From positions 1-43,931 of IMG/VR virus record IMGVR_UViG_3300009551_000071: a DNA stretch of 43,931 nucleotides, one strand, 5' to 3'. The position numbers were made by a program, and so were the translations under genes. This stretch comes from a virus. Positions 1 through 7,852 of the stretch are shown here, in pieces (within the stretch, counting starts at the first letter, position 1; the number at the start of each line of letters is the position of its first letter). The notes under the pieces are model-generated. The model saw nothing but the letters and a program-made list of their open reading frames with translations. It searched no databases and was not told where the DNA came from.

Positions 1-284
1 ACCCCATTCTGTGCCACGGGGCCGTATTCCTTGACGTGACTTTCACGATGCCACGGCCAAAATCCGCGAAGCGTGACGCGCGGCCATCGACCCGGCCCGA
101 TCTGGACAAGCTCCTGCGATCGACGAAAGACGCGCTCAAGACCGCCGGGGTTTACGAGGATGACGGGCGCGTGGTCAGCCTGATAGCGACGAAAGTGTAC
201 CCCTGTTCGCACGGAAACGACGCCTGCGAGTGCGGGGACGCTTTGCCGGTACCGGGAGCCCTGATTCGCGTGGAGAGCGTGTGA
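1..284 (+). CDS. rusA: RusA-family Holliday junction resolvase, C-terminal part (gene continues from the window end)
   Basis: Bases 3-284 are open in the frame entered from the end of the window: the last base of the window plus bases 1-2 make one Asn codon. Joined, the protein has 145 residues, a usual RusA length. This part carries the RusA signature: FTMPRPKS (residues 66-73), then RPDLDKLL with acidic D85 and D87, and YEDDGRVV with D105/D106. RusA family members use such Asp residues to bind Mg2+ and cut Holliday junctions, here probably resolving branched replication DNA before packaging. The next small frame starts at 284 in a TGATG overlap. Seen: motifs and frame continuity. Known: family chemistry. 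Very sure of family. Confidence 0.93.
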   Translation, partial: PILCHGAVFLDVTFTMPRPKSAKRDARPSTRPDLDKLLRSTKDALKTAGVYEDDGRVVSLIATKVYPCSHGNDACECGDALPVPGALIRVESV

Positions 285-325
285 TGGCGGCTTTAATCGC
301 GGAATATGCGCGGAGGATGCTGTGA
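284..325 (+). CDS. 13-residue overlapping micro-ORF
   Basis: An ATG overlapping the RusA stop opens a 13-codon frame (MAALIAEYARRML) that ends in a TGA overlapping the GTG of the next gene at 322. The double overlap suggests translational coupling across the junction. The peptide could be functional or merely a coupling frame. I do not recognise it. Confidence 0.3.
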   Translation: MAALIAEYARRML

Positions 326-555
326 CTGAATCGACCGGGAACGCGATAGCCCGCGCGGTGGTGCAGATATCGGTAGGAATCAGCAGTGGGCGGTTGTATT
401 CGCGGCTGTGCCACGAATGCGGAGACGTGAACTATCCCGGCCATATGTGTGCTGAAATCGCTCCACTAAAAGCGAAAGCCGCACCCCTGGAGAGTGCGGC
501 AGATCGTTTGCCCGAAGGCTCGAGAAGTGGTGACAAAAAAAGTTTACCACAATAA
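322..555 (+). CDS. Hypothetical protein with Cys/His cluster
   Basis: GTG start overlapping the preceding stop; 77 residues. The middle holds CHECGDVNYPGHMC, four Cys/His ligands that could hold zinc. The last third is low complexity and overlaps a perfect 7-bp hairpin (478-500), so the true end of the coding signal is less certain than the start. It is the last gene of the run that begins near 41888 and passes through RusA. I do not recognise the family. Confidence 0.5.
   Translation: MTESTGNAIARAVVQISVGISSGRLYSRLCHECGDVNYPGHMCAEIAPLKAKAAPLESAADRLPEGSRSGDKKSLPQ
478..500 (+). terminator. Hairpin, possible weak terminator
   Basis: GCCGCAC (478-484) pairs perfectly with GTGCGGC (494-500) around a 9-nt loop. 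The sequence after it, AGATCGTTTG, is not a clean T-run, so intrinsic termination is only possible. It lies at the end of the early operon, where a terminator would make sense, and before a candidate promoter near 568. Confidence 0.35.
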
Positions 556-573
556 TTCGATCTGTTGTAAGAT
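544..573 (+). promoter_or_regulatory. Candidate promoter
   Basis: TTGTAAGAT gives a -10 box TAAGAT at 568-573. The -35 is weak: TTACCA at 544-549 with an 18-bp spacer. Between them lies AATAATTCGAT (551-561), an 11-mer that also occurs at 39659-39669 just upstream of the early promoter. The transcript would run into the sparse region 574-967. Confidence 0.35.
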
Positions 574-610
574 GTTTTCAAGCCATTCGAGAGTCTGGCC
601 TTTGAGAGAA

Positions 611-796
611 GTGAGTGACATCATCCCCTCTCAAGCTAACAACACATTGTCAAACTTCCGGCGCTGTTCGGCTGGACCGGTGCGTGAGTGCGTGGCTTCC
701 GGCGAAAACAACATCGACCAGGCTTTACGGATTACAGACATTGGCACTGATGAATCAGATCGAAGCGGGAAACCCCGGGAACGGGCTGGTAGTTGA
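611..796 (+). CDS. Doubtful small protein
   Basis: A GTG-started frame of 61 residues after GAGAGAA, with plausible hydrophilic composition (for example the segment ENNIDQALRITDIGTDES). Overlapping +1-frame reading from 615 or 750 is equally open, so which frame is used, if any, cannot be decided by eye. No family recognised. Listed because otherwise 556-967 holds no gene. Confidence 0.25.
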   Translation: MSDIIPSQANNTLSNFRRCSAGPVRECVASGENNIDQALRITDIGTDESDRSGKPRERAGS

Positions 797-967
797 TCCA
801 GCAATCGCGGCGACGTCCGGGTCCCTGCCATCGAACAGACTAACCGTTTCGGTCTGATTCAAGAATCCTCAGAAGTGTGTTGAAGTATCAGAATAAGCAG
901 GCCATTGGTAGAGATGGCGTGGGATGCCGCGCTGACTCTGAAATACAGGTTAAAGGGAGAAAAAGAG
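797..967. other. Sparse intergenic stretch
   Basis: Between the doubtful small frame and the gene at 968 I see no convincing coding frame, tRNA or terminator. The end (950-967) supplies the purine-rich ribosome binding site AAAGGGAGAA for the next gene. Together with 556-796 it is the longest poorly explained stretch in this part of the genome. Confidence 0.4.
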
Positions 968-1387
968 ATGGGCGAACAGATACAGGTTTCAATTTCAAAC
1001 GACAGCGTGCAGTCGATCATCAAAGCTCACGTTCAGACGGCGGTCCTTCAGGCACTTATGCCTCACTCGGAGAAGTTCGTCCGCGAGATCGTTGAGCAGA
1101 GCTTGCTCCACAAGCCGGAAAATCACGACATGAACCGGTACAAGAAAGAGCACGAGCGCGTGACGCAACTCGAAATCATGGTCCGGCAGATCATCGCCAA
1201 AGAAGCGGAGACAGCTATCAAAGAATGGGCCGAATCTCATCGAATCCAAATCGCTGAACAGATCAGAAAATCAATTGCAGCACAGGGTTTCGCGAAAAAG
1301 TTCGCCATGTCAATGGTGGAATCCATGCTTCAATCGACAACCTACGGTTTCAAGGTGGAAGTGAAGGTCGGATCAAAGGACAGTTAA
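968..1387 (+). CDS. Hypothetical protein, mainly helical
   Basis: 139 residues from ATG 968, chosen because AAAGGGAGAA lies just upstream; an earlier ATG at 905 is in frame but has no such site. The protein is charged and predicted helical (ERVTQLEIMVRQIIAKEAET), with no recognised catalytic motif. It opens the run 968-5750 that leads to the methyltransferase and terminase. Function unknown. Confidence 0.7.
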   Translation: MGEQIQVSISNDSVQSIIKAHVQTAVLQALMPHSEKFVREIVEQSLLHKPENHDMNRYKKEHERVTQLEIMVRQIIAKEAETAIKEWAESHRIQIAEQIRKSIAAQGFAKKFAMSMVESMLQSTTYGFKVEVKVGSKDS

Positions 1388-1397
1388 GGCCACACGG

Positions 1398-1691
1398 ATG
1401 ACGGCTCACGACATCGGAGAACTGGTTTTGCATGCCTGGAAGAATCACCACAAGCGGAACTCATTCGAGACGCGGGACGCCGTTGTCGCGCACATCATGG
1501 GCATGGACGGAATCGACTGGGACGAATTCGCGATCAACGGGGCGATGTACCGGAAGCACTGGGACCGCGTGGGCTGGCAGTACAACAGCGAGACGTTACT
1601 CGCGTGGGTTCGAAATGGTTGCTGCCCGCCGCCGCCGGAACCAGAGACAGCGGAGCGGGCGAAGTTGAGAAGACTTGCAGGCGAGGAATAG
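1398..1691 (+). CDS. Hypothetical protein
   Basis: 97 residues starting MTAHDIGELVLHAWKN, rich in Trp, with a proline-rich CCPPPPEPE stretch near the end. Eleven bases after the preceding stop and 3 before the next start, so probably co-transcribed. No family recognised. Confidence 0.65.
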   Translation: MTAHDIGELVLHAWKNHHKRNSFETRDAVVAHIMGMDGIDWDEFAINGAMYRKHWDRVGWQYNSETLLAWVRNGCCPPPPEPETAERAKLRRLAGEE

Positions 1692-1694
1692 CCG

Positions 1695-2231
1695 ATGACA
1701 TTTCGCATGTTCGTGGGTGACCAGTTGGGACGCCTGGCGCAGTTCCGCGACTTCGGCACGCTGCCGGAAAGCGGGCGCAAAGAACTGATCGACTGGGTAG
1801 CCAAGGCTTCGGGGTTCCCGAATGACGACAAGCGCCAGTTACCGGGCTCGGAATGGATTGCGAACTTTCCCGCCGCGCAGCGCGTCCACGCGCTTGTGAA
1901 CGATCTGGTAGAGCAACCGTCGATCGGAGATCCCGGCCCGGCAATCAAAGCCACATGGAAACGCCTGTACCCCACAGTTGAGTCGCGTATCGCTTCCCCG
2001 GATTGCGAATTCTGCAGGGGCACCGGCTGGGAGGATCGCGAATTCACCGTTAAAGATGGCGTATTCGCCGGCGAGGTCCGTAACGGCGTCACGCGCTGCC
2101 GATGCGGAGGAATGCCACCTACGCCGAAGCCTGACGCGACGTTTACCCCGACTGAGGCGCAAAGACTGGCGAAGCAATCGGGACTGATGAAGGAGCCGCA
2201 ATCCGTGGCCGCGCGTGAGGCCGGGAAGTGA
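1695..2231 (+). CDS. Hypothetical protein with DnaJ-like zinc motif
   Basis: 178 residues. The second half contains CEFCRGTGW and, about 28 residues later, CRCGG: a CxxCxGxG knuckle like those of DnaJ-type zinc fingers, though the second knuckle is degenerate. The N-terminal part (about 1-100) is helical and unrecognised. It overlaps the next gene by 4 bases (GTGA). Similar knuckles occur in the methyltransferase at 2595 and the Gp157-like protein at 42088. Confidence 0.7.
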   Translation: MTFRMFVGDQLGRLAQFRDFGTLPESGRKELIDWVAKASGFPNDDKRQLPGSEWIANFPAAQRVHALVNDLVEQPSIGDPGPAIKATWKRLYPTVESRIASPDCEFCRGTGWEDREFTVKDGVFAGEVRNGVTRCRCGGMPPTPKPDATFTPTEAQRLAKQSGLMKEPQSVAAREAGK

Positions 2232-2620
2232 ACCGCTACGAGCACGTTGCAGCTGCAAACCGCGAAGCTCCGGACTGGAGAACCCAGCGCAAGTTCCGAA
2301 TCCGATCGGAAGACAGGATTTTCCTCCGTCGCCACCTGGCCGCATATTCGCAACTCGGAGACGCCGTGGCCGCCAGGCGGGCCACGATCCGGGTAGCCGT
2401 CGCCTTCGGGATCTCGCAGACCTCAGTTTGCAGGCACTTCGGGGTATCCAGGTACACCGTAGAACAGGCCATCAATGGGCCACGGGAGGCGATCAGCGAG
2501 CTTGCCAAGGCCCGGCAGGCCATCGCACGGGCGGAACGCGCCCTGAAGGTCTGGCGAGGCCGGGAACGCGCAGCACTGGAGCGAATCGAGCGGTATGGAT
2601 ACCAGACCTCTCGCGATTGA
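2228..2620 (+). CDS. Helix-turn-helix DNA-binding protein
   Basis: GTG start in a 4-base overlap; 130 residues, basic. Around residues 50-85, AVAFGISQTSVCRHFGVS followed by RYTVEQAI reads as a helix-turn-helix (AxxxGIS...VxRHFGVSR). The C-terminal part is a long charged helix. Position just before the methyltransferase and terminase suggests a DNA-recognition or regulatory role, possibly in packaging-site recognition. The role is inferred from position only. Confidence 0.65.
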   Translation: MNRYEHVAAANREAPDWRTQRKFRIRSEDRIFLRRHLAAYSQLGDAVAARRATIRVAVAFGISQTSVCRHFGVSRYTVEQAINGPREAISELAKARQAIARAERALKVWRGRERAALERIERYGYQTSRD

Positions 2621-3689
2621 GCTTTTCGCCGGCACGGGCTCGGCTACCGCGCCGTGGTGTGAACTCGGCGGACGCGCGGTCTGTTTCGATCTGGAATATC
2701 TCCTGCATCACGGAAAACCTCACGAGAGGCAGGAGCGCGTCATTCAGGACGTTTTGACGCTGCATGGTTCGCAATTCAAAGACGCGGCATTTATTTGGGG
2801 TTCGCCACCATGCCAGAACTACAGTTACCTTGCTATGCCGTGGTCCCGATCGAAAGACCCGGAGAACTCGAAAGCGGCAAAGGCCCTGCGAAAGAAGTGG
2901 GAAACCGAAGAGCCGGATAATCGCCTGTTCGATGCTTGTTTTCGGATTCAGCGGGAAGCAATCGAAGCCACACAGAAAACCTGTGAAGCGTGCGACGGAA
3001 GCGGATCGGAAGCCGACGATCCGGAAGACGGAACGCCGGGTTATACATGCTCAGATTGCGGCGGTCTCGGATGGACCGAACGCCGCTACATCCCCATGAT
3101 CGTTGAAAACGTCCGCGGCGCAGTTCCTTGGGTTGGCCGGGAGGCCGCGAAGTTCGGCAGCTTCTACATGTGGGGCGATGTGGCGCAAATCGGCAATCGC
3201 GTAATCGCCGGCAGAGACTTGGGGGATATCCGCGCCGGCCGGGGAAGGTTCGGTATGGGAGTGGCGCCGGAAAAAGTACCCGGATTCCGGTTCGACGGCA
3301 GCGGCAGGAGTTTCCAGACGGCATCGGTTGAGGCGCGCGGCGTGAAGGTTCCCGGCCAGATACAGGGCAAGGAATACGCGATGTGCAGAACCGGAGCGGC
3401 AGGGCAAAAGACGCTGGGCCACGTCAACAAGCGCGACGGGCACGGCCACACAAGGCACCTGACGAACCAAGCGGAATCGGATGCGGTACGCGCCGCGGCA
3501 ACGAAGGTGGGAGGGGATTGGTTTCGCGATCCCGCTTGCCACTCGAAGCACGGCAGCAAGAGCAACGCACGGAAAGCCGCCTCAGCCCTGATAGCTCGGA
3601 TACCTGAGCCTTTGGCTCGGTATATCGCTGAACAGCACTTACCTCTGGCGCAAGGCGCGGGGCTACGCGCCGCCGCAGGCAAAGACTGA
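2595..3689 (+). CDS. DNA (cytosine-5) methyltransferase with inserted zinc finger
   Basis: 364 residues; starts inside the previous gene. Motif I IELFAGTGS (8-16) binds SAM, motif IV GSPPCQNYS (69-77) holds catalytic C73, and ENV (171-173) is motif VI. These define the C5 cytosine methyltransferase family. Between motifs IV and VI lies a DnaJ-like zinc module: CEACDGSG (130-137) and CSDCGGLG (152-159). It probably methylates phage DNA against host restriction or marks it before packaging; the target sequence cannot be read. No cognate restriction enzyme is adjacent, so it is an orphan enzyme. Confidence 0.88.
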   Translation: MDTRPLAIELFAGTGSATAPWCELGGRAVCFDLEYLLHHGKPHERQERVIQDVLTLHGSQFKDAAFIWGSPPCQNYSYLAMPWSRSKDPENSKAAKALRKKWETEEPDNRLFDACFRIQREAIEATQKTCEACDGSGSEADDPEDGTPGYTCSDCGGLGWTERRYIPMIVENVRGAVPWVGREAAKFGSFYMWGDVAQIGNRVIAGRDLGDIRAGRGRFGMGVAPEKVPGFRFDGSGRSFQTASVEARGVKVPGQIQGKEYAMCRTGAAGQKTLGHVNKRDGHGHTRHLTNQAESDAVRAAATKVGGDWFRDPACHSKHGSKSNARKAASALIARIPEPLARYIAEQHLPLAQGAGLRAAAGKD

Positions 3690-3701
3690 AATTCTTCGGA
3701 C

Positions 3702-3739
3702 TTGTCGAAAACCTCACAGATGGGGTAGACTACGGAGAA
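3702..3739 (+). promoter_or_regulatory. Promoter for terminase genes (leaderless type)
   Basis: TTGTCG (3702-3707), 18-bp spacer, TAGACT (3726-3731), then 8 nt to the TTG start at 3740. No Shine-Dalgarno fits in that gap, so transcription would begin at or next to the start codon. Confidence 0.55.
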
Positions 3740-4279
3740 TTGCCGCGCAAAGAAGTACTAAACGGGAAAGAAGAGGGATTCTGCAGGGCGTATATCCGGC
3801 TGAACTCCGGTATCCAGGCCTACCGCGAAGCGTACAGCCAGACATGCACCGACGGAACAGCATACGTCGAAGCCAGTCGACTACTCGACAAGCCTAAGAT
3901 TTCCCTACGACTGGAAGAGTTACGCCAAAAAGCTGCAACTCGTTCAGAAGTAACGATTGGCCGGGTACTGGCTGAATACGGAAAACTCGCGTTTCTGGAC
4001 GTTCGCAAGGCATTCAACGAAGACGGGACGCTCAAGCCCATCCACACGCTGGACGATTCCACGGCGGCGGCAATCGCCGGGATCGAATTCGACGGAACTT
4101 CGGTGGCGAAGATTAAACTGAGCGACAAGCGGGCTGCGCTCGATTCTATCGCGAAGCACCTCGGCATGTTCGTGGACCGGACAGATCACCGATTTGTGGA
4201 CAAAGACGGTAACGACAGGCCGCTGCAACTCTCTGATTTGGACCAGATAGCGTCCGATGAACCCAGCAACGCGGCGTAA
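3740..4279 (+). CDS. terS: Terminase small subunit
   Basis: 179 residues from TTG 3740. The N-terminus (NGKEEGFCRAYIRLNSGIQA then YREAYS) matches the Terminase_2 family, with a helix-turn-helix-like DNA-binding region at about 10-60 and an oligomerising middle. It recognises the packaging site and hands DNA to the large subunit, whose gene overlaps it by 23 bases. The TTG start is chosen because the conserved motif begins almost at once and a promoter -10 lies 8 nt upstream. Confidence 0.88.
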   Translation: MPRKEVLNGKEEGFCRAYIRLNSGIQAYREAYSQTCTDGTAYVEASRLLDKPKISLRLEELRQKAATRSEVTIGRVLAEYGKLAFLDVRKAFNEDGTLKPIHTLDDSTAAAIAGIEFDGTSVAKIKLSDKRAALDSIAKHLGMFVDRTDHRFVDKDGNDRPLQLSDLDQIASDEPSNAA

Positions 4280-5750
4280 AGTCCGCGAAACAATCCACGA
4301 TCCCGCAAAGTTCAGCAAACACTGGCTGAAGCGGAAAATCTGGCAACGTCAGATCGACATCGCCATATCGGTCAGAGATAATCCACTGACCGCCGTAAAG
4401 GGCTGTCACGCCTCCGGCAAGACCTTCCTTGCATCTGGACTACCTCTCTGGTGGATCACTCGCTATCAGCGGGCCAAGGCGCTGAATACGGCACCAACCC
4501 TGCGCCAAGTCAAAGCGTTCTGGAACGAGATTGCCATCGCGCGGCAGAACTCGAACCTGAAAACCATCCTGCCGGAACCGACAACCAGCGGGCTGAAGAT
4601 CAACGATGAGCGCTTTGCGATCGGGGCGAGCTCGAGCCGCGGCGTCAACATGCAGGGGCTGCACTCGGAGAATGTCCTGATCATCGTGGACGAATCGCCG
4701 GGTGTGCCGACGGATATCTGGGACGCGATCGAAGGGATCCGCGCCGGCGGAAACGTCCATGTGTTGATTCTCGGGAATCCTGTTATCCCGACCGGAGCCT
4801 TTTTCGATGCCTTTCACCGTCACCGAAATATCTACAACTGCATTAGTATCAGCGCTTTCGATACTCCAAACCTACAGGATGAGACGACGGGACAACCGCT
4901 CACGATTGAACAGCTGCTGACTATGAGCGAGGACCGGCTGGACTACGTTCCGTACCCGGCACTGATTACCCGCCGCTGGGTCAAAGAGCGCTATCAGGTG
5001 TGGGGCCCGTCCCATCCGAAGTACCTTTCGCGCGTGCTGGCTCAGTTCCCGACGCAGGCGGATAACGCCGTCTTTGCGCTGCAATGGATCGAGAACGCGA
5101 AGCGGGAACCGACAGAGCGAGAACTTGAGCTGGCGAAGCGCCTCCAGATTCAGGTGGGCATAGACGTCGCTGGGGCTGGGAGCGACGAAACCGTGCTTTG
5201 CGCCCGGGTGGGAGGGATGATCATCGGGCTCTTGGTATGGCCGGATCCGGACCCGCGGGGCGCGGTCGTGAAAGTCCTGCAGGGGCTGCGTCGGCATCCC
5301 ACCTACCGGCTCGGCATGGTCGTGGTGGACACGGTAGGAATCGGCTACAACTTCGCCCTGCATTTGGCCGATCAGGGATTCAACGTCTTTGGATTCAAAG
5401 CTGGCGCGCGGGCAGTTGACGCGGCGCAATATGCCAATGCGAAGGCTGAGGCAACATGGCTGTGCCGCGAGTACTTCAAGCGCGGGGAGATATCAGGGCT
5501 CGGTTTCCTGACCACGGCGGCCGGGCTGACCATCCCCGAAGAGGAAACCGAGGCCCAGCTTTCCACGATGCTTTATCGGGAAACCAGCCGCGGGCTCACG
5601 GAAATCATACCGAAAGACGAAATGTTGAAGGACCACGGCGTACCGTCGCCCGACCGGGCCGAAGCGGTCATCATGGCATTTATGCGGGTTGTGGTGGCTG
5701 AACAGACGGTGGTCCACGATTCTAGCCAATACGTCATTTCGCCGATTTAG
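4257..5750 (+). CDS. terL: Terminase large subunit
   Basis: 497 residues. ATPase: Walker A GCHASGKT (49-56) and Walker B LIIVDE (141-146). RNase H-like nuclease: GIDVAGAGSDET (301-312, D303), VVVDTVGIG (D358) and PSPDRAEA (D466) give the acidic triad. It pumps DNA into the prohead and cuts it. The two-domain order and length are normal. Unusually, the portal gene does not follow: a glycan island of about 10 kb plus a micro-gene run separates them. Confidence 0.95.
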   Translation: MNPATRRKVRETIHDPAKFSKHWLKRKIWQRQIDIAISVRDNPLTAVKGCHASGKTFLASGLPLWWITRYQRAKALNTAPTLRQVKAFWNEIAIARQNSNLKTILPEPTTSGLKINDERFAIGASSSRGVNMQGLHSENVLIIVDESPGVPTDIWDAIEGIRAGGNVHVLILGNPVIPTGAFFDAFHRHRNIYNCISISAFDTPNLQDETTGQPLTIEQLLTMSEDRLDYVPYPALITRRWVKERYQVWGPSHPKYLSRVLAQFPTQADNAVFALQWIENAKREPTERELELAKRLQIQVGIDVAGAGSDETVLCARVGGMIIGLLVWPDPDPRGAVVKVLQGLRRHPTYRLGMVVVDTVGIGYNFALHLADQGFNVFGFKAGARAVDAAQYANAKAEATWLCREYFKRGEISGLGFLTTAAGLTIPEEETEAQLSTMLYRETSRGLTEIIPKDEMLKDHGVPSPDRAEAVIMAFMRVVVAEQTVVHDSSQYVISPI

Positions 5751-5753
5751 CGC

Positions 5754-5793
5754 TTGACAGCCGTTTCCATCGTGGTGGATACTATCCACTGGA
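5754..5793 (+). promoter_or_regulatory. Promoter of the accessory island
   Basis: Consensus -35 TTGACA (5754-5759), 18-bp spacer, GATACT (5778-5783), 10 nt to ATG 5794. It is the best sigma70-like match noticed in the window, immediately after the terminase stop, and would drive the glycan island. Confidence 0.65.
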
Positions 5794-6012
5794 ATGGAAA
5801 CACTCTCCGAACGAATCCGCGAACTCGGCAGGCGATGCCAGCAGTGCGGCCACGAGTGGATGAAAAAGCCTCATGCGCCAGAACCGGCCCGCTGCCCGAA
5901 TCACTCCTGCAGATCGAAACGCTGGGCGGAACAATCCAGCCCTAAAAACCACGGCACGCTGAAACTCAGCGAACCAGCAAGGGAGACGACGTATGAGCCA
6001 GTCTCTGAGTAG
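5794..6012 (+). CDS. Small zinc-ribbon protein
   Basis: 72 residues. CQQCGHEW and, after a short spacer, CPNHSC form a four-Cys zinc ribbon (about residues 15-40). The tail is unstructured. No Shine-Dalgarno; the -10 box lies 10 nt upstream. It overlaps the glycosyltransferase start by 20 bases. Probably nucleic-acid or protein binding; exact role unknown. Confidence 0.7.
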   Translation: METLSERIRELGRRCQQCGHEWMKKPHAPEPARCPNHSCRSKRWAEQSSPKNHGTLKLSEPARETTYEPVSE

Positions 6013-6886
6013 CCAGCCATCCGTTTGCGCGATCATGCTCACGGCGAACCGGCCTCAGTATGCGAAGCGGGCCGTGGAAGCGTTCAGAGCACAGACCTAC
6101 GCTAATAAACGGCTCTACATCTGTGATACGGGGATCGAGACATGCGGACTGGAGAACCTGTTCTCCGTGCAGATCGGCGTTTTCGATTGCCGTGATGCGC
6201 AACGCAAAGAACCGCGCACGATTGGCGACCTCCGCAACATGGCTGGGCGCAATATCACCAGCGACATTCTTCTGCATTGGGATGACGACGACTACTCGCA
6301 CCCCAACCGAATAGCGGAACAGGTTGCACTCCTGCAATCGAGCGGCGCCGATGTAGTCGGGTATAACGAGCTTTTATTTTGGCGGGAGCCGCAACGCAGC
6401 GTCCATCCGTATGGGACTGGCGGGAGTCCGATTGACATGGGAACGAACCCCGGCGAAGCGTGGCTCTACAGCAGCAAGAACCGGCAATACGCCCTCGGCA
6501 CGAGTTTTTGTATGTGGAGATCCGCATGGCAACGAAAGCCGTTTGAAGCAACATCTATCGGCGAAGATGAGCGATTCTTGCGCGGTCTGAAAGTCGCGGC
6601 GGTTTCGTCGCTTCCGCAAAAGTGCAGCGGATGCTATGAGCGCCAACACCTCGGAATCAAGGGCGAGTGGTGCATGGACTGTCTTGAGCGTGGCTTCAAC
6701 AATCCACGGATGCTGGCCCGCATCCACGGCTCGAACACCAGCACGGCATACCGGGATAGTGAGTTGAGAGTGAAGCCGGAATGGCAGCGGGTACCTGAGT
6801 GGGACAGCTACTGCCGCAGCATTATGTCTGGATTCGTGGATGGCGGCGCGGTCAATCCCGGCACGCCCTACGTGGTGGGCCAATGA
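5993..6886 (+). CDS. GT2-type (GT-A fold) glycosyltransferase
   Basis: 297 residues after a GGGAGA ribosome site. The N-terminus SVCAIMLTANRPQYAKRAVE is the nucleotide-sugar-binding start of family GT2, and LLHWDDDDYSHPNRI (94-108) holds the DxD metal site. GEDERF further on is the typical acceptor-side acidic motif. A C-rich stretch (CSGCYERQH, then CMDCL) near 215-240 may hold zinc. It would transfer a sugar from a nucleotide donor in the cytoplasm. First sugar gene of the island. Donor and acceptor are unknown. Confidence 0.85.
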   Translation: MSQSLSSQPSVCAIMLTANRPQYAKRAVEAFRAQTYANKRLYICDTGIETCGLENLFSVQIGVFDCRDAQRKEPRTIGDLRNMAGRNITSDILLHWDDDDYSHPNRIAEQVALLQSSGADVVGYNELLFWREPQRSVHPYGTGGSPIDMGTNPGEAWLYSSKNRQYALGTSFCMWRSAWQRKPFEATSIGEDERFLRGLKVAAVSSLPQKCSGCYERQHLGIKGEWCMDCLERGFNNPRMLARIHGSNTSTAYRDSELRVKPEWQRVPEWDSYCRSIMSGFVDGGAVNPGTPYVVGQ

Positions 6887-7356
6887 TCGAGCGGCGCACC
6901 CCATTGAAGCGCTCAACGAATCCGATACCGCGCGGCAAGCGTCCGAATGCAAAGAGGCCGGGACCGGCGCGGCGCGGCAGGGTAATTGACAAGCCGTATC
7001 TGGACTACATCCGCCGTCTGCGTTGTATGCTCTGCTATCGGGATTTACTGACCCCGCAAGCTGACGCTGAAAAAGCGGCGCACGGTGAAAAGATTTGGAG
7101 TCCGCGATTCCCTCCGAAATGGCCTTCGGAGGACTGCCACCAACAGACACCAACCGAAGCGGCACATGTTGGAGAACGTGGGCTCGGGCAGAAGTGCAGC
7201 GACCGCGAAACTCTTCCGTTGTGCATGGAGCATCATCGGACTGGGCCGGCGTCCCATCATGTTTTGGGAAAGAAGTTCTGGAAACGATGGGGAATTGATA
7301 GAGATTCTGTCATCGCTGAACTGAACAGGATTTACGAAATGGAGCACGCAAAATGA
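6883..7356 (+). CDS. HNH-type nuclease
   Basis: 157 residues from an ATG overlapping the previous stop (ATGA). CMLCYRD (about 48-54), then EAAHVGERGLGQKCSDRE and LPLCMEHHR: the Cys, His and HH pattern of phage HNH proteins of the DUF968/Ref-like kind. N-terminus is basic (PNAKRPGPARRGR). Phage proteins of this kind are linked to recombination; here it interrupts the sugar genes. Biochemical specificity is inferred from family only. Confidence 0.7.
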   Translation: MIERRTPLKRSTNPIPRGKRPNAKRPGPARRGRVIDKPYLDYIRRLRCMLCYRDLLTPQADAEKAAHGEKIWSPRFPPKWPSEDCHQQTPTEAAHVGERGLGQKCSDRETLPLCMEHHRTGPASHHVLGKKFWKRWGIDRDSVIAELNRIYEMEHAK

Positions 7357-7520
7357 CTCTCGGAATAATCGGTGTCTGGCTTTTGGCCGTCGCGACAATC
7401 GGCGTCAAGGCCTGGCGGAAACGAAACCGCCGGCGCGAAGCCGATCTACTTAAGCGCCACGCGCAGACCAACTACAAGAGCCTCAATTACTGTGAGCCAG
7501 AGGAATGGTGGGTGAAGTGA
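7353..7520 (+). CDS. Small membrane-anchored protein
   Basis: 55 residues in ATGA overlap with the HNH gene. Residues 3-18 (LGIIGVWLLAVATIGV) are one membrane helix followed by a very basic KRNRRRE, giving an N-out orientation. No family recognised. Several similar one-helix micro-proteins lie in this island. Confidence 0.6.
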   Translation: MTLGIIGVWLLAVATIGVKAWRKRNRRREADLLKRHAQTNYKSLNYCEPEEWWVK

Positions 7521-7852
7521 AAACAGAGCACGAAGTTCGCGAGATGAGACGCATGATTGCGCTGCTGGGGAATCCGGGGCCGGAAGCGCTTCGCGCCTTG
7601 GATTGGGTGCTGGATGATTATCCACCCCAGCCACCGGCACCACCTCCCGAATTTGAATGGCGCGGGCTGCGTTACTACCATCGCGGGAACCTGATCGCTA
7701 CGGTATACCTCCGCGACCGCACCGCGCCGCCCGAAAAGATCCGCTGGGATGTTCAGTCCCCGGACGAAAAAATACTTGCCGCGCACTTTGAGACTGAAGC
7801 GGCGGCAAAACAGGCCGTGGAAGAACACGCGCCAGTGTGGGTGTCACGATGA
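7517..7852 (+). CDS. Hypothetical protein
   Basis: 111 residues from GTG 7517 in a 4-base overlap; an ATG at 7505 is also in frame. A proline-rich hinge (YPPQPPAPPPE, about 35-45) separates an N-terminal helix from a small alpha/beta-looking domain. It ends in a 4-base overlap with the next glycosyltransferase-like gene. No family recognised. Confidence 0.6.
   Translation: MKTEHEVREMRRMIALLGNPGPEALRALDWVLDDYPPQPPAPPPEFEWRGLRYYHRGNLIATVYLRDRTAPPEKIRWDVQSPDEKILAAHFETEAAAKQAVEEHAPVWVSR

Noticed and set aside
1445-2353. A 302-codon minus-strand frame
   Set aside because: Opposes three overlapping plus-strand genes with ribosome sites; no motif seen.
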